Positions 46,301 to 56,110 are shown, counted from the stretch's first letter. The stretch is 64,000 nt of DNA from Carya illinoinensis (GCF_018687715.1 NC_056752.1:44476501-44540500), one strand, 5' to 3'. The notes: a model not told the origin generated them from the sequence alone. Program-made: numbers and translations.

Positions 46301-49300
46301 GAAATACATTGTCGAATAATATTGCAAACTGGATCTGAGAAACCCAGGGAGCATAACACATGTAACAGAAAATCCCAGTCAATACTATCATATGCTTTAG
46401 CCATATCAATCTTCATCACAACATTACCCCCCCGAGAAGTCTTGTTTAAAGCATGCATCATTTCTTGAGTCAAACTAATATTTTCAAAAATACTACGGCC
46501 CTGAATAAAGGCTCCTTGCTCTGGCGAAATAATTTTGGCTAAAATTGGAGTCATACGATTAACCAAAATCTTAGAACAAACCTTATAAAAAACTGAGCAG
46601 AAGCTAATAGGTCGGAATTTATCAAAGCTATCAGGGCTCGGAACTTTCGGAATTAGCACAAGGAAAGAGGCCGAATAAAATCTAGGAAGGATAGCACCAC
46701 TGAAAAAATCAACCACCGCTTCAACAACCTCCTTGGAGATAATATGCCAACATGATCGATAAAAGCCCGAACCAAACCCATCTGGACCCGGACTGCTATC
46801 TATTGGAATGGAGAAAATAGCATCTTTCACTTCCTGTTCTGAAGGCAGTTGGCATAACTCTTCATTATCACTGTCAGACACTAGCTTTTGAACCAAACCA
46901 TCCAAATTCGGCAATACACCTCTCGGCCTATTCTCCAAAAATTTTTGAAAGTGGGACACAGCTCCATTATGCACCTGTTCCGGAGTGGTAAGAAAGGATC
47001 CATCTTGCATTTTCATCTCCCTTACTTGCCTATAATTCCTCCTACTAACTGCTCTGAAGAACCCAGCATTAGCTTCACCTTTTGGTAGCCAATGTTGCTT
47101 TGCATGTTGCGACAACCTTTGTTCCTCTCTATCCATCTAAGTTTTAAGCTCCAATTGAGAAACAAAGAGATCACGTTCCTCATCCGCAGAATAATTCCGC
47201 TGAAGATTTTTTTCAATTTCCTCAATGCGCAACTCCAATCTCGCAATATTGGCTTCTGTCCTCCCAAAAATTTGCTTATTCCAAATACGAAGAGCAGATT
47301 TTAAAGATTTATGTTTCACAACAAGTCTGGATAAGGGTGAACCCAACACTTCTCTTTCCCAAACCTTTGAGACACAATCAAAAAAAAATGCTCGTGAGTA
47401 GTCCACATTTGCTGAAATTTAAAAGAGGAAAACCCATAAGGTTCCTCCTTGCCAACCAAAGAGAATAACATAGGAGCATGATCGGATGATGTTCGAGGAA
47501 GATATTTGACATGAGCTTCATGAAACTGATTACAACCCGAAGCATTAAAGAAGATGCGATCTAGACGAGCCCAACTACGTGTGTAATTAGAATGGCCATT
47601 ACACCACGACAGAGAAGGCCCACTAAATGGCATTTCCATAATCCCACAAATATCGATAGTATGATTAAATTCTTCCATGGCCATAGCATTTCGAGGTTTG
47701 CCCCCACGTCGTTCATAATCATATCTAATGATATTAAAATCTCCAACAACAATCCAGGGCAAGTTATTCGTATTAGTGTCTTCTAAAGCACTCCATAACC
47801 TTCGACGTTCTTGATAATTGCATTTAGCATATACCAAAGTAACGTATTTGTAACCCTCAGGCATCGGGTTGTTACCACGGTTTTCCTCCGTCAAAAGTGA
47901 GGGCTTATTAATAAAATTGGGGTACCGTCCTATTTCAAAAAAAAAAAATATATATATATATATACCAAAGTAACGTAAATTGTTTTCAGATTATCCAACA
48001 TACTAACCGTAATAAATTGATCTCCCATATCTTGCACTACAAGATTGGTTTCTTGTGTCCACATCAACCACAATTTTCCACCAACAACCTCATTAGAAAT
48101 ACAATCATCAAACTTAAGACGATTTCGCCAAACCTGGATTTTATTATTTGAACTCATAGGCTCTGCAAGCATAAGAACTTTCGGCTTCAACTTCCCAATC
48201 AATTTCTTTAACCTATTTCTCGACGTACCTAGACCCCTTATATTCCAATATAAATAAGAATTCATCATAAATCAAGTCTTGAGGGTTTGCTTTTCACCCT
48301 AGAGGATCCCCTTATTTTAACTGCCTTTTTCCTGTTAATCTCTGTCTCTACATGCAAATCTGATTCTGAAAGACATCCCTTTCCTCTTGCCAAATGTTGT
48401 AAGGATTCCTCTATTTCTGACTCAGAGCAAATTTGAATTTCTCCTTCTTCTCTTTCAAGAGAAGAATTTGGCACGAATTCATTCACAACATTCAAGTCCG
48501 ATCGGATCTCCTCATTGCATTCCCCAATAATCATATCAAGCTTTTCCAAATTTACTTCCCCAAGGAAGACCTCCGAAACCAAGGCAGGATTTTGAACAGC
48601 TTCAACCTCTTCCCTGATGGTGGAAATTGTGTTATTTAATTCTGGATCCTCATCTGATTTTTCTGTTTGCATGGGCTGATCATCAACGTTTATGTTCTGC
48701 ACAGCCTGTTCATCAGTCTTTTTATTTTCCATGACTTGGAGCTCAACTCCATCAATAACTTCCACTCCCTCAGTAAACCCATTAACTTCATCAACTTGAA
48801 TTTTTTTCAATTCTTTGGATTCCTCGGCAATCACCATAGTTTCCGCCGATCGGCTAGTTTCTCCCTTTTGAAAAATCAAAATACTCTGCTCCTGAATTGT
48901 CTCCTTTTCTTCTGAGTTTTTTACCTGAGATTTACGTACCCACTCTTTTTCTGCCTTCCCACCATCATTTTTATGATCACCAGCCTTCTTCTTCTTTTGA
49001 TCACTCCACTTACAAGTCTTAGCATTATGGCCTTGCATATGGCATTTCATGCAGTATGCGGGTAGCGTCTCATAAATGATTTCCTGTAGAAAACTGTTTG
49101 GTTGTCGTGGAATACCAATCCAGATTGCAGCTAATGGCTCTTTGGATACATCCATTTCAACACAAATTCGAGCCCCTTCAGTCCGAGTTGCACATTTTGT
49201 AGGATTATCTCGTTTCAGGTACTGTCCAATCGGAGCGGTGATGTTACGCAAATAAGAGTCCTGATAATAATTCGGTGGAAGTCCTGGCAATGAGATCCAG

Positions 49301-52300
49301 ACAGGAACTTTTACAGGTTCTTTGTCTTCCTGAAATTCGGTAGTCCAATGAAAAACACGATAAATTGCACCATCAATATCTGTCGCCTCCCTCGTCAAGG
49401 CTTTGATAAAATCTTCCTCAGATGACATTCTGATAAAAACATTTCGAGGCTTCAGCATCGACGAAACAACCGGCTGTTTAGATAGACCCCATCTAGAGCG
49501 GATAAATACTCTAATAGAGTCAAGCGAAGGCCTTTGTCTCAGAAACTTAAGAACAATCGAGAATCTGAAAGGGAGCTGTTAAAGAATGAAGAAAATGCTG
49601 AGGTGGAAAGGCATCGACCATTGTAAGCCACCCTCCTGCTGTGTTGCAATGCAGGCCAGAAAAAGCAGCTACAACCTGCAGAGGGAATGTACAAACCTGC
49701 AGAGTGCAAAAGATGAAATATTTTTGTTTGTATTCATGTAGTGTATTTCTGTCACATGCCATGCCATTTCTTTCATGTAAATGGAGTAGTGTGTATGGCA
49801 GGTTTTGTATCCTAGTGATTTTGTAGTATAGTGACATGCATGAGGCTGCTATAAATAGCAGAGTTTTTTTTTTTTTTGTATAGCTTCAGCAAGAGAAATA
49901 AAAAGACTGAGCTTTTCCATCGTGTTCTTCCAATATCAACATATTGTTCTTACAATTCTTATATGGTATCAGAGCTTAGGCTATGGAAGAACACAGCTCA
50001 GAAAGCCACAATTAAAACCAAAACTCAAACCCAACCAAGGACCCTGCTCATCCAAGCAGTCCATACTACATTGGCACAAATGATAATACTGGCTCCATGC
50101 TTGTTACTCATAGCTTGGACGCCAGTAACTATTATTCATGGGCTAGATCAATGAAGAGAGCATTAAGAATCAAAAATAAGCTTGGCTTCATTGATGGAAG
50201 TCTATGTGAGCCAACTGACCCAAATGACCCTCTCATGGAACATTGGTTGCGTTGCAATGATGTTGTGATCACTTGGATGCAAAATACCATGGCCCTTGAT
50301 ATCAAATGCAGCACAGTATATGCAGAAACAGCACATGAACTTTGGCTTGAGTTGGAGCAACGTTTTGCACAACAAAATGCACCTCGAATCTTTGAGATTA
50401 AACAAGCTGTAACCATGCTGATGCAAAACCAAGATGCTGTAAGTGTTTATTTCTCCAAACTCAAAACTTTACTTGATGAGCTTTTGAACTATGAAACAAT
50501 TCCAAGTTGCAGCTGTGGAGGCTTGAAAACTGTTGTGCAAAACCAACAAAGGGATTGGGTTATGAAATTCTTAATGGGGCTGAATGATTCTTATAAGGGA
50601 ATCAAGGCTCAAATTCTTTTAATCAAACCCTTTCCTAGTCTTAATGAGGTTTATTCCATAATACAACAAGAAGAGAAAAGAAGGGAAATATCCACTGAGG
50701 GATCTGCTCATGACTCTATGGCACTATTTACTCGAGGCAACTACAAGGAAGGTGGTAGACCAAACACTTCTACACAAAAGAGGGATCGATACTATTGTTC
50801 TTTTTGCAAGATGACAGGCCATTCTCTAGAAAGATGTTTTAAGGCTAATCCAAACAAACCAGTTTGCTCTCATTGTCAAGTTCCAGGTCATACAGCAGAC
50901 AAATGTTTCAAGCTTCATGGATACCCATCAACTCACAAGTTTGATGGGAGGAACAAACCTTCAGCAAATCAAGCCACAGGTTCTCCAATTTCAGCACAGG
51001 ACTTGGTAAATGACAAGTCTCAAGTATCTTTAAGTCAAGAACAATATTCTCAACTTATGGCTCTACTTAAACCAGCCTCAAGTCCCTCACATCTGAACCC
51101 TTCAGCCAACAATGTTCAAAGCATCTTTGCATCTTCATCTACTGCTGAAAATGTCCATCAAATGTCTGGTATACCACTTTGCCTATCTGTTTTTAATTCC
51201 AAATCTTCAAACAAATTGAATGTGCCTTGGATCATTGATACGGGGGCAACAGATCATATGATCTGCTCCCCCTCATTGTTCTCTTCAATACAATCACAAA
51301 CAACTCACTCTGTTGCTTTACCTAATGGTGAGATAGCTGCTGTTACTCACATAGGAACAGTAAGAGTTACAGATTCTCTTATCCTACAAGATGTTCTTTG
51401 TGTTCCTAGTTTCACCTTCAACCTAATTTCTGCTACAAAACTGACACAGACACTTCATTGCTGTTTGCTTTTCTTTCCTTATTTCTGCTACATACAGGAC
51501 CTTTCAGTTTGTAGGACGATTGGCATGGGTGAAGTGAGGCAGGGGCTGTACCACATGCTGCAAAGGGAGGTCTCTCCCTCAGCCTTGTCAGAAGCAATGG
51601 ACAAAATGAATCTCTCATCTTCATCTTCTTATTCAGTTTCCACTCCAACCACCAACAATGACCAAACCTTTGATATTTGGCATTATAGACTAGGACACTC
51701 TTCTTACTCAGTTTTTGACATAGGTGGTGATGTGCATTTTGCCAAAACTCCTAGTGATAAACCTTGCTCCATATATCCCTTAGCCAAACTTCACAAACTA
51801 CCATTCCACACCAGTACACACAAAACAGAAAGGTGTTTTGAACTTTTACATTGTGATATTTGGGGCCCTTGCAATGAGATTGGGAGTGATGGTTCAAAAT
51901 ACTTCTTAACTATTGTTGATGATTTTAGTAGGTGTACTTGGACTTATATGTTAAGACTAAAATCTGATGCCACCACCACTCTTCAACACTTTTGTGCTAT
52001 GGTGGAAACTCAATTTGAAACCAAAATAAAAATCATTCGAAGTGACAATGGAGGGGAGTTTAACATGAAAAACTTTTATCTTGAAAAGGGGATCATACAT
52101 CAAAGGAGCTGTGTTGAAACACCACAGCAAAATGCTGTGGTGGAAAGAAAGCACCAACACATTTTAAACACAGCAAGGGCACTAAGATTTCAAAGTGGGG
52201 TACCTTTAAAATATTGGAACCATTGTATTTTAACTGCTGTACATCTCATAAACAGAATACCTTCACCTATTTTAAACAACAAAAGTCCTTATCAAATCCT

Positions 52301-55284
52301 ATTCAAAACAAAGCCGAGCTACACACATCTTAAAGTTTTTGGATGCTTGGCCTTTGCCACCACCATTGTAAATGGAAGGCACAAATTTGACCCTAGAGCA
52401 AAGCAATGTGTGTTTATGGGATATCCCTTTGGAATTAAAGGATATACCTTGCTGGATCTTGAAACCAAAAGGGTATTCACTTCAAGAAATGTTGTTTTCT
52501 ATGAGAATGTTTTCCCCTACAAAAATGGGACTTCCACTAATACTCATTTGCAAACTAATCAAAACAGCATCAGTTTCACTCAAGTCCCAACCATTCTTAC
52601 TGAACCTGTCACAAATATCCCAAACACTTCCCAAGAAAATGGGACAGATTCACAAAACAGCATCTCAGAACAGGAAGTCATTGAAGTCCCTTCTCAAATT
52701 GAGACAGAAATCAGTCCACAAGATCCTCTTCCTCATGACAATGCAACAAACACCACCCCTATCAATCACTTACCAAGAAGGTCAACAAGGGTTCGAAAAA
52801 CACCACTCCATCTGCAGGATTTCATATGTCAGCAGGCCACTTCTCTTCACCCATCTCAAATGTTGAACAAACAGAAAGGCAAGAGACTCACAGGTAATCC
52901 TTACCCTCTCAGTAACAGCATTTCATATGAAAAATTGTCCAAATTGCATAGAGCTTTTGTTTCCTCCATTACATCCCAAACTGAACCTAGCACTTACCAA
53001 GAGGCCCAAAATTCACCTGAATGGTGCACAGCCATGAGAGCTGAAATAGATGCTCTTGAACTTAATGAAACTTGGGACTTAGTTAGTTTACCACCTAATA
53101 AGAGAGCAATTGGATGTAAGTGGGTGTATAAAGTTAAATTCAAAGCTGATGGGAGTGTGGAAAGGCTTAAGGCAAGGTTAGTGGCAAAGGGATACACCCA
53201 ACAAGAAGGACTAGACTATCATGAGACCTTCTCACCAGTGGCTAAGCTTGTAACTGTAAGAACCCTCTTGGCTGTAGCAGCAATAAAGGGATGGGGCCTT
53301 TTCCAACTTGATGTAAACAATGCATTTTTGCATGGTGAGTTAGATGAGGAGGTTTATATGGAATTACCCCCTGGGTATCCTAGTAGTGATAGTGAAAAGG
53401 TGTGCAAATTAAAGAAAAGTCTATATGGCCTAAAGCAAGCATCACGACAGTGGTATTCTAAGATTTCCAACTTCATTGTTGAGCAAGGATTCACACAGTC
53501 CAAAGCTGATTACAGCTTGTTTACCAAGAGTACTGAAGGATCATTCACAGCCATTTTGGTCTATGTGGATGACATTATAGTAGCTGGTAATTGCATTAGA
53601 AGCATTAATTGTCTCAAAACCAGTCTACATGAGAAATTCAGAATCAAAGACTTAGGGAAACTGAAGTTCTTTCTCGGAATTGAGGTGGCCAGATCTGAAG
53701 ATGGCATGCATATATGTCAAAGGAAATATGCTCTAGACATTTTGAGTGACTCGGGAACTATTGGATCTATACCTGTTAAGGTTCCTATGGATCAAAACAT
53801 GAAGTTAAGCAAGGAGGAAGGAGAGTTGCTTCCAGAACCAACAATTTACAGAAGGCTCATTGGTAGATTGTTGTATTTGACAATAACTAGGCCTGATATC
53901 TCATATGCAGTCCAGTTATTAAGTCAGTTCATGGATAATCCTAGGATCCCTCACCTACATGCAGCACACAAGATCCTAAGGTACATCAAAAGGGCACCAG
54001 GCCAAGGCTTATTTTATCCAAAGAATTCAAGGTTACAGCTACATGGATACAGTGATTCAGATTGGGGGGCTTGTCCTGATAGTAGGAGGTCTGTCACAGG
54101 GTATTGTGTCTTAATTGGTGATTCACTTGTGTCTTGGAAGTCCAAGAAACAACATGTTGTTTCCAGATCCTCCTCGGAAGCAGAGTATAGGGCCATGGCA
54201 AATCTATGCTGTGAATTAACGTGGCTCAAGTACTTATTTGAAGACCTACAAGTAGAGCATCCCCAAGCTGCCCTTCTATATTGTGATAACAAGTCAGCCC
54301 TATACATAGCCACTAACCCTGTGTTTCATGAAAGAACCAAGCATATAGAGCTTGACTGTCATTTAATTCGAGATAAGATACAAGAAGGATGCATTACTAC
54401 AAGACATGTGCCAAGTAAGTCACAAGTGGCAGATATGCTTACCAAAGCTTTGGATTCCCAAAGCCTCCACTCTTGCATGCTTAAGATGGGAGTAGCAGAT
54501 ATCTACTCTCCATCTTACGGGGGGCTGTTAAAGAATGAAGAAAATGCTGAGGTGGAAAGGCATCGACCATTGTAAGCCACCCTCCTGCTGTGTTGCAATG
54601 CAGGCCAGAAAAAGCAGCTACAACCTGCAGAGGGAATGTACAAACCTACAGAGTGCAAAAGATGAAATATTTTTGTTTGTATTCATGTAGTGTATTTCTG
54701 TCACATGCCATGCCATTTCTTTCATGTAAATGGAGTAGTGCGTATGGCAGGTTTTGTATCCTAGTGATTTTGTAGTATAGTGACATGCATGAGGCTGCTA
54801 TAAATAGCAGAGGTTTTTTTTGTATAGCTTCAGCAAGAGAAATAAAAAGACTGAGCTTTTCCATCGTGTTCTTCCAATATCAACATATTGTTCTTACAAT
54901 TCTTATAGCGCCGAGTTCTCAATTTCTTCCTTTGAAAATAAAATACAAACTTCACCATCTACAATTTTCGGACCACGAAAAGGAACCACCACCTCTGGAA
55001 TAGGTTGTGGAGAATCAAGCAACAAATCTGCAAAGGTTCTTTTCTGGGAAGCAACCACCAGAGCGGCCTGGGGGCCCTCGGCGGCTGCCATGCACACCCT
55101 AAAAAAAAATCGCCAAACCAATCGCCCACAAATCGCCTAAAACAAACTTCCGAAAAATTCGGAAGGTAGTTCCTCTTATTTGCACTTGCAGTAGCCACAA
55201 ACACTTACATGTAGTTTTGTTCACTCCACAGTCACAAAGACCACTTGACCATTTGGGGCTAAGAGAACGACGAATAAAGTCCAT
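43385..55284 (-). CDS. PLAC8 / plant cadmium-resistance-like small Cys-rich protein, intron greatly enlarged
   Basis: Exon A (55284-55209) encodes MDFIRRSLSPKWSSGLCDC and GVNKTT. Exon B (43611-43385) encodes SCSGQADCVYALLMTVQF, NRKKLRSKYGFPDEPCCDCC, VHYSCEQCALCQEYAELN and a short tail before the stop. They join in frame across GT...AG (donor T|GTAAGTG at 55208, acceptor GATCAG at 43612), giving 100 aa. WSSGLCDC and CALCQEYAEL are marks of PLAC8 proteins (plant PCR or cell number regulator families), small membrane proteins linked to metal transport or organ size. The usual CCxxxxCPC segment of about 27 residues between LCDC and the next Cys is absent, so function is doubtful. The intron carries a complete LINE and a Copia, leaving about 67 nt of original intron. 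It could be a living short gene or a pseudogene. Confidence 0.68.
43981..48268 (-). pseudogene. LINE ORF2: endonuclease, reverse transcriptase, RNase H, disrupted
   Basis: The endonuclease begins MMNSYLYWNIRGLGTSRNRL and includes LPWIVVGDFNIIRYDYE. Reverse transcriptase motifs are SSPGPDGFGSGFYRSCW, FRPISFCSVFYKVCSKIL, GRGLRQGDPLSPYLFILV and the catalytic YADDIVIF box (near 46070-46095). A zinc-binding domain (WLWHPVIPKKMSLIMWKA...) follows, then a C-terminal RNase H (KLNVDGCSLGNPGSSGAGGA, NNVAEF, EMDSKIVIEW, NSLADGFARLG), with Asp/Glu/Asp/Asp catalytic positions kept. Three lesions were found: a retroposon plus 16-bp duplication at 47829-47977, a one-base shift at an A-run near 47381-47389, and a TAG at 47137-47139. 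The last 1051 codons (47136-43981) remain open. Confidence 0.92.
47829..47977 (+). mobile_element. Short retroposon inside LINE ORF2, 16-bp target duplication
   Basis: ATACCAAAGTAACGTA occurs at 47831-47846 and 47962-47977. Between them are about 115 bp ending in an A-run followed by (TA)n. Both copies encode the same LINE residues (YVTLVY read on the minus strand), so the site is duplicated host sequence. The body ends TGGGGTACCGTCC then TATTTCAAAAA. It looks like a 5'-truncated LINE or SINE tail. The net 131-bp gain shifts ORF2. Confidence 0.85.
49577..49963 (+). repeat. 5' LTR of Copia-2
   Basis: Begins TGTTAAAGAATGAAG. TATA box near 49850. A 14-base T-run follows GCAGAG near 49864-49877. 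Ends ACAATTCTTATA, just before the primer site. Confidence 0.88.
50097..54575 (+). CDS. Copia-2 gag-pol polyprotein
   Basis: A single frame of 1492 codons: gag (residues about 1-230, NYYSWARSMKRALRIKNKLG), two CCHC knuckles (CSFCKMTGHSLERC, CSHCQVPGHTADKC; about 233-275), protease (WIIDTGATDHM), integrase (HYRLGH, HCDIWGP, IIRSDNGGEF, VVERKHQH), reverse transcriptase ([29 protein letters not shown]) and RNase H (SDSDWGACPDSRRSVTGY, SSSEAEYRAMA, LYCDNKSALYIATNP). The ancestral start is probably ATG at 49983, same frame, but TAA at 50013-50015 cuts it, so the open frame begins 38 codons later. In the integrase HHCC finger the second Cys is Tyr (CSIY, codon 51774-51776). The frame runs through the polypurine tract and ends 50 nt into the 3' LTR. 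Confidence 0.93.
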   Translation: MLVTHSLDASNYYSWARSMKRALRIKNKLGFIDGSLCEPTDPNDPLMEHWLRCNDVVITWMQNTMALDIKCSTVYAETAHELWLELEQRFAQQNAPRIFEIKQAVTMLMQNQDAVSVYFSKLKTLLDELLNYETIPSCSCGGLKTVVQNQQRDWVMKFLMGLNDSYKGIKAQILLIKPFPSLNEVYSIIQQEEKRREISTEGSAHDSMALFTRGNYKEGGRPNTSTQKRDRYYCSFCKMTGHSLERCFKANPNKPVCSHCQVPGHTADKCFKLHGYPSTHKFDGRNKPSANQATGSPISAQDLVNDKSQVSLSQEQYSQLMALLKPASSPSHLNPSANNVQSIFASSSTAENVHQMSGIPLCLSVFNSKSSNKLNVPWIIDTGATDHMICSPSLFSSIQSQTTHSVALPNGEIAAVTHIGTVRVTDSLILQDVLCVPSFTFNLISATKLTQTLHCCLLFFPYFCYIQDLSVCRTIGMGEVRQGLYHMLQREVSPSALSEAMDKMNLSSSSSYSVSTPTTNNDQTFDIWHYRLGHSSYSVFDIGGDVHFAKTPSDKPCSIYPLAKLHKLPFHTSTHKTERCFELLHCDIWGPCNEIGSDGSKYFLTIVDDFSRCTWTYMLRLKSDATTTLQHFCAMVETQFETKIKIIRSDNGGEFNMKNFYLEKGIIHQRSCVETPQQNAVVERKHQHILNTARALRFQSGVPLKYWNHCILTAVHLINRIPSPILNNKSPYQILFKTKPSYTHLKVFGCLAFATTIVNGRHKFDPRAKQCVFMGYPFGIKGYTLLDLETKRVFTSRNVVFYENVFPYKNGTSTNTHLQTNQNSISFTQVPTILTEPVTNIPNTSQENGTDSQNSISEQEVIEVPSQIETEISPQDPLPHDNATNTTPINHLPRRSTRVRKTPLHLQDFICQQATSLHPSQMLNKQKGKRLTGNPYPLSNSISYEKLSKLHRAFVSSITSQTEPSTYQEAQNSPEWCTAMRAEIDALELNETWDLVSLPPNKRAIGCKWVYKVKFKADGSVERLKARLVAKGYTQQEGLDYHETFSPVAKLVTVRTLLAVAAIKGWGLFQLDVNNAFLHGELDEEVYMELPPGYPSSDSEKVCKLKKSLYGLKQASRQWYSKISNFIVEQGFTQSKADYSLFTKSTEGSFTAILVYVDDIIVAGNCIRSINCLKTSLHEKFRIKDLGKLKFFLGIEVARSEDGMHICQRKYALDILSDSGTIGSIPVKVPMDQNMKLSKEEGELLPEPTIYRRLIGRLLYLTITRPDISYAVQLLSQFMDNPRIPHLHAAHKILRYIKRAPGQGLFYPKNSRLQLHGYSDSDWGACPDSRRSVTGYCVLIGDSLVSWKSKKQHVVSRSSSEAEYRAMANLCCELTWLKYLFEDLQVEHPQAALLYCDNKSALYIATNPVFHERTKHIELDCHLIRDKIQEGCITTRHVPSKSQVADMLTKALDSQSLHSCMLKMGVADIYSPSYGGLLKNEENAEVERHRPL
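54526..54907 (+). repeat. 3' LTR of Copia-2
   Basis: Nearly identical to the 5' LTR: G/A at CAAACCT(G/A)CAGAG, T/C at GTAGTG(T/C)GTATGG, and a shorter T-run (8) near 54813. Confidence 0.88.
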
Positions 55285-55740
55285 CTTCACTGACGAATGC
55301 CTATGGATGGATCGGAAATTAATTTAAAGATAATGCATGTGCGATACGATAGTACTTCATGAGCTAGTTGGCATGCATGGGGTTCTTGTCATCTTGATCG
55401 ATCATTTATACCTCCGGCCGGCTTCCTCCAATTAACATTATTTAAGTGCATATAAGTACTTAGATCAAATTTTGTTTGGGAAACTCCGCCTGATTAAATA
55501 TTTAATTAGGATAATGTTGCATTTCATTACTCAAAAACTATGAATTACTACATCTCGTAGATCCCTATAGTCTCCTAGGTAATGTCACCTTGAAGTTCTG
55601 TTTTGGGTGACGATCGATCGAGGAACTTTTGCGCAAAGGTTCATAGAAATGAAGACAATAAACATGCCAAATCAATTAATTAATGGTCTTATATATATAG
55701 AGAACTGGTCACGTCGAGTGCCATCCTAATTGATATAATA
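55285..55740. other. Upstream flank of the PLAC8-like gene and of the DUF247 hairpin
   Basis: This 456-bp stretch lies between two divergent units: the PLAC8-like start codon (minus) and the left hairpin arm (plus). TATATATATAGAG at about 55690-55702 is a candidate TATA box for rightward transcription into the hairpin. No coding region. Confidence 0.45.
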
Positions 55741-55928
55741 TTAATTACAGAAATGCTGGTTGCACACGCCGTTGGGGACACGGCGAGTACACGGGTCCCA
55801 CGTGGACATTAATGAAACGGTGCGTGTTGTCTTCAATAGGCGTTCGTTCGTCGAAAAGCAGCCCCTTGCCTTCAGATTAAACAGAAGTTCTTTCCCCCTT
55901 GAGATGAACAAGAAAAGGAACTCGAGGG

Positions 55929-56102
55929 ATGGCAAAGATGGCCGGCCCCGCTGCTACAGATTCTGATCCCATTGAAAAAGAACTCGATGAATGCAAAGAG
56001 CTGTTAATCGACATACCACTTGCTCTGGAGCTTCCTCTTTGGCCGGAGTGCTGCATCTACAGGGTTCCCAAGAGACTTCGGGAGATAAATGAAAAGGCAT
56101 AA
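55929..56102 (+). pseudogene. DUF247 (UPF0481) N-terminal fragment, left arm
   Basis: 57 codons: MAKMAGPAAT, then KELLIDIPLALELPLWPECC, IYRVPKRLREINEKA and stop. In full DUF247 proteins the motif CCIYRVPKRLREINEKAY continues into the main domain (PQVVSIGP-type block), and the full length is several hundred residues. Here TAA replaces the next codon and unrelated AT-rich sequence follows within 10 bases. DUF247 proteins are plant membrane-linked proteins; some are self-incompatibility determinants in grasses. Confidence 0.82.
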
Positions 56103-56110
56103 TGGTTATG

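Larger units (their letters stand above)
49577..54907 (+). mobile_element. Young, nearly complete Copia retrotransposon (Copia-2)
   Basis: LTRs at 49577-49963 and 54526-54907 differ by about two substitutions plus T-run length (387 versus 382 bp). A perfect iMet primer site TGGTATCAGAGC begins at 49964. A purine-rich TTACGGGGGGC precedes the 3' LTR. One long polyprotein frame fills the interior. It sits inside LINE ORF1 in the opposite orientation. Only AGC is clearly shared by the two flanks, so the exact target duplication is unresolved. The LTR TATA box is TATAAATAG near 49850. Confidence 0.93.
48265..55091 (-). pseudogene. LINE ORF1 (DUF4283-type, CCHC knuckle), split by Copia-2
   Basis: The start part (55091 down to about 54908) reads MAAAEGPQAALVVASQKRTF then ADLLLDSPQPIPEVVVPFRG and SKEEIENSA. 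After the Copia it resumes at 49576 with PFRFSIVLKFLRQRPSLDSI and runs to KPSRLDL at 48265. RVFHWTTEFQEDKEPVKVPV and WISLPGLPPNYY are DUF4283-like. The knuckle CMKCHMQGHNAKTC has CX2CX4HX4C spacing. The second half is acidic and low complexity. ORF1 is the nucleic-acid-binding protein of plant LINEs. Apart from the Copia insertion no break was seen. Confidence 0.88.
43675..55192 (-). mobile_element. L1-type LINE in the PLAC8-like intron, carrying nested insertions
   Basis: A 12-bp direct repeat AGCCACAAACAC lies at 43663-43674 and 55193-55204, exactly bounding the element. A poly-A tail (T-run at about 43676-43694 on +) marks the 3' end. Minus-strand order is a leader of about 100 bp, ORF1 with a CCHC knuckle, then ORF2 with endonuclease, reverse transcriptase, zinc-binding and RNase H domains, as in plant L1 elements. 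Excluding the Copia (49577-54907) and a small retroposon it is about 6 kb, a normal full length. It has the same orientation as the host gene. Confidence 0.92.
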
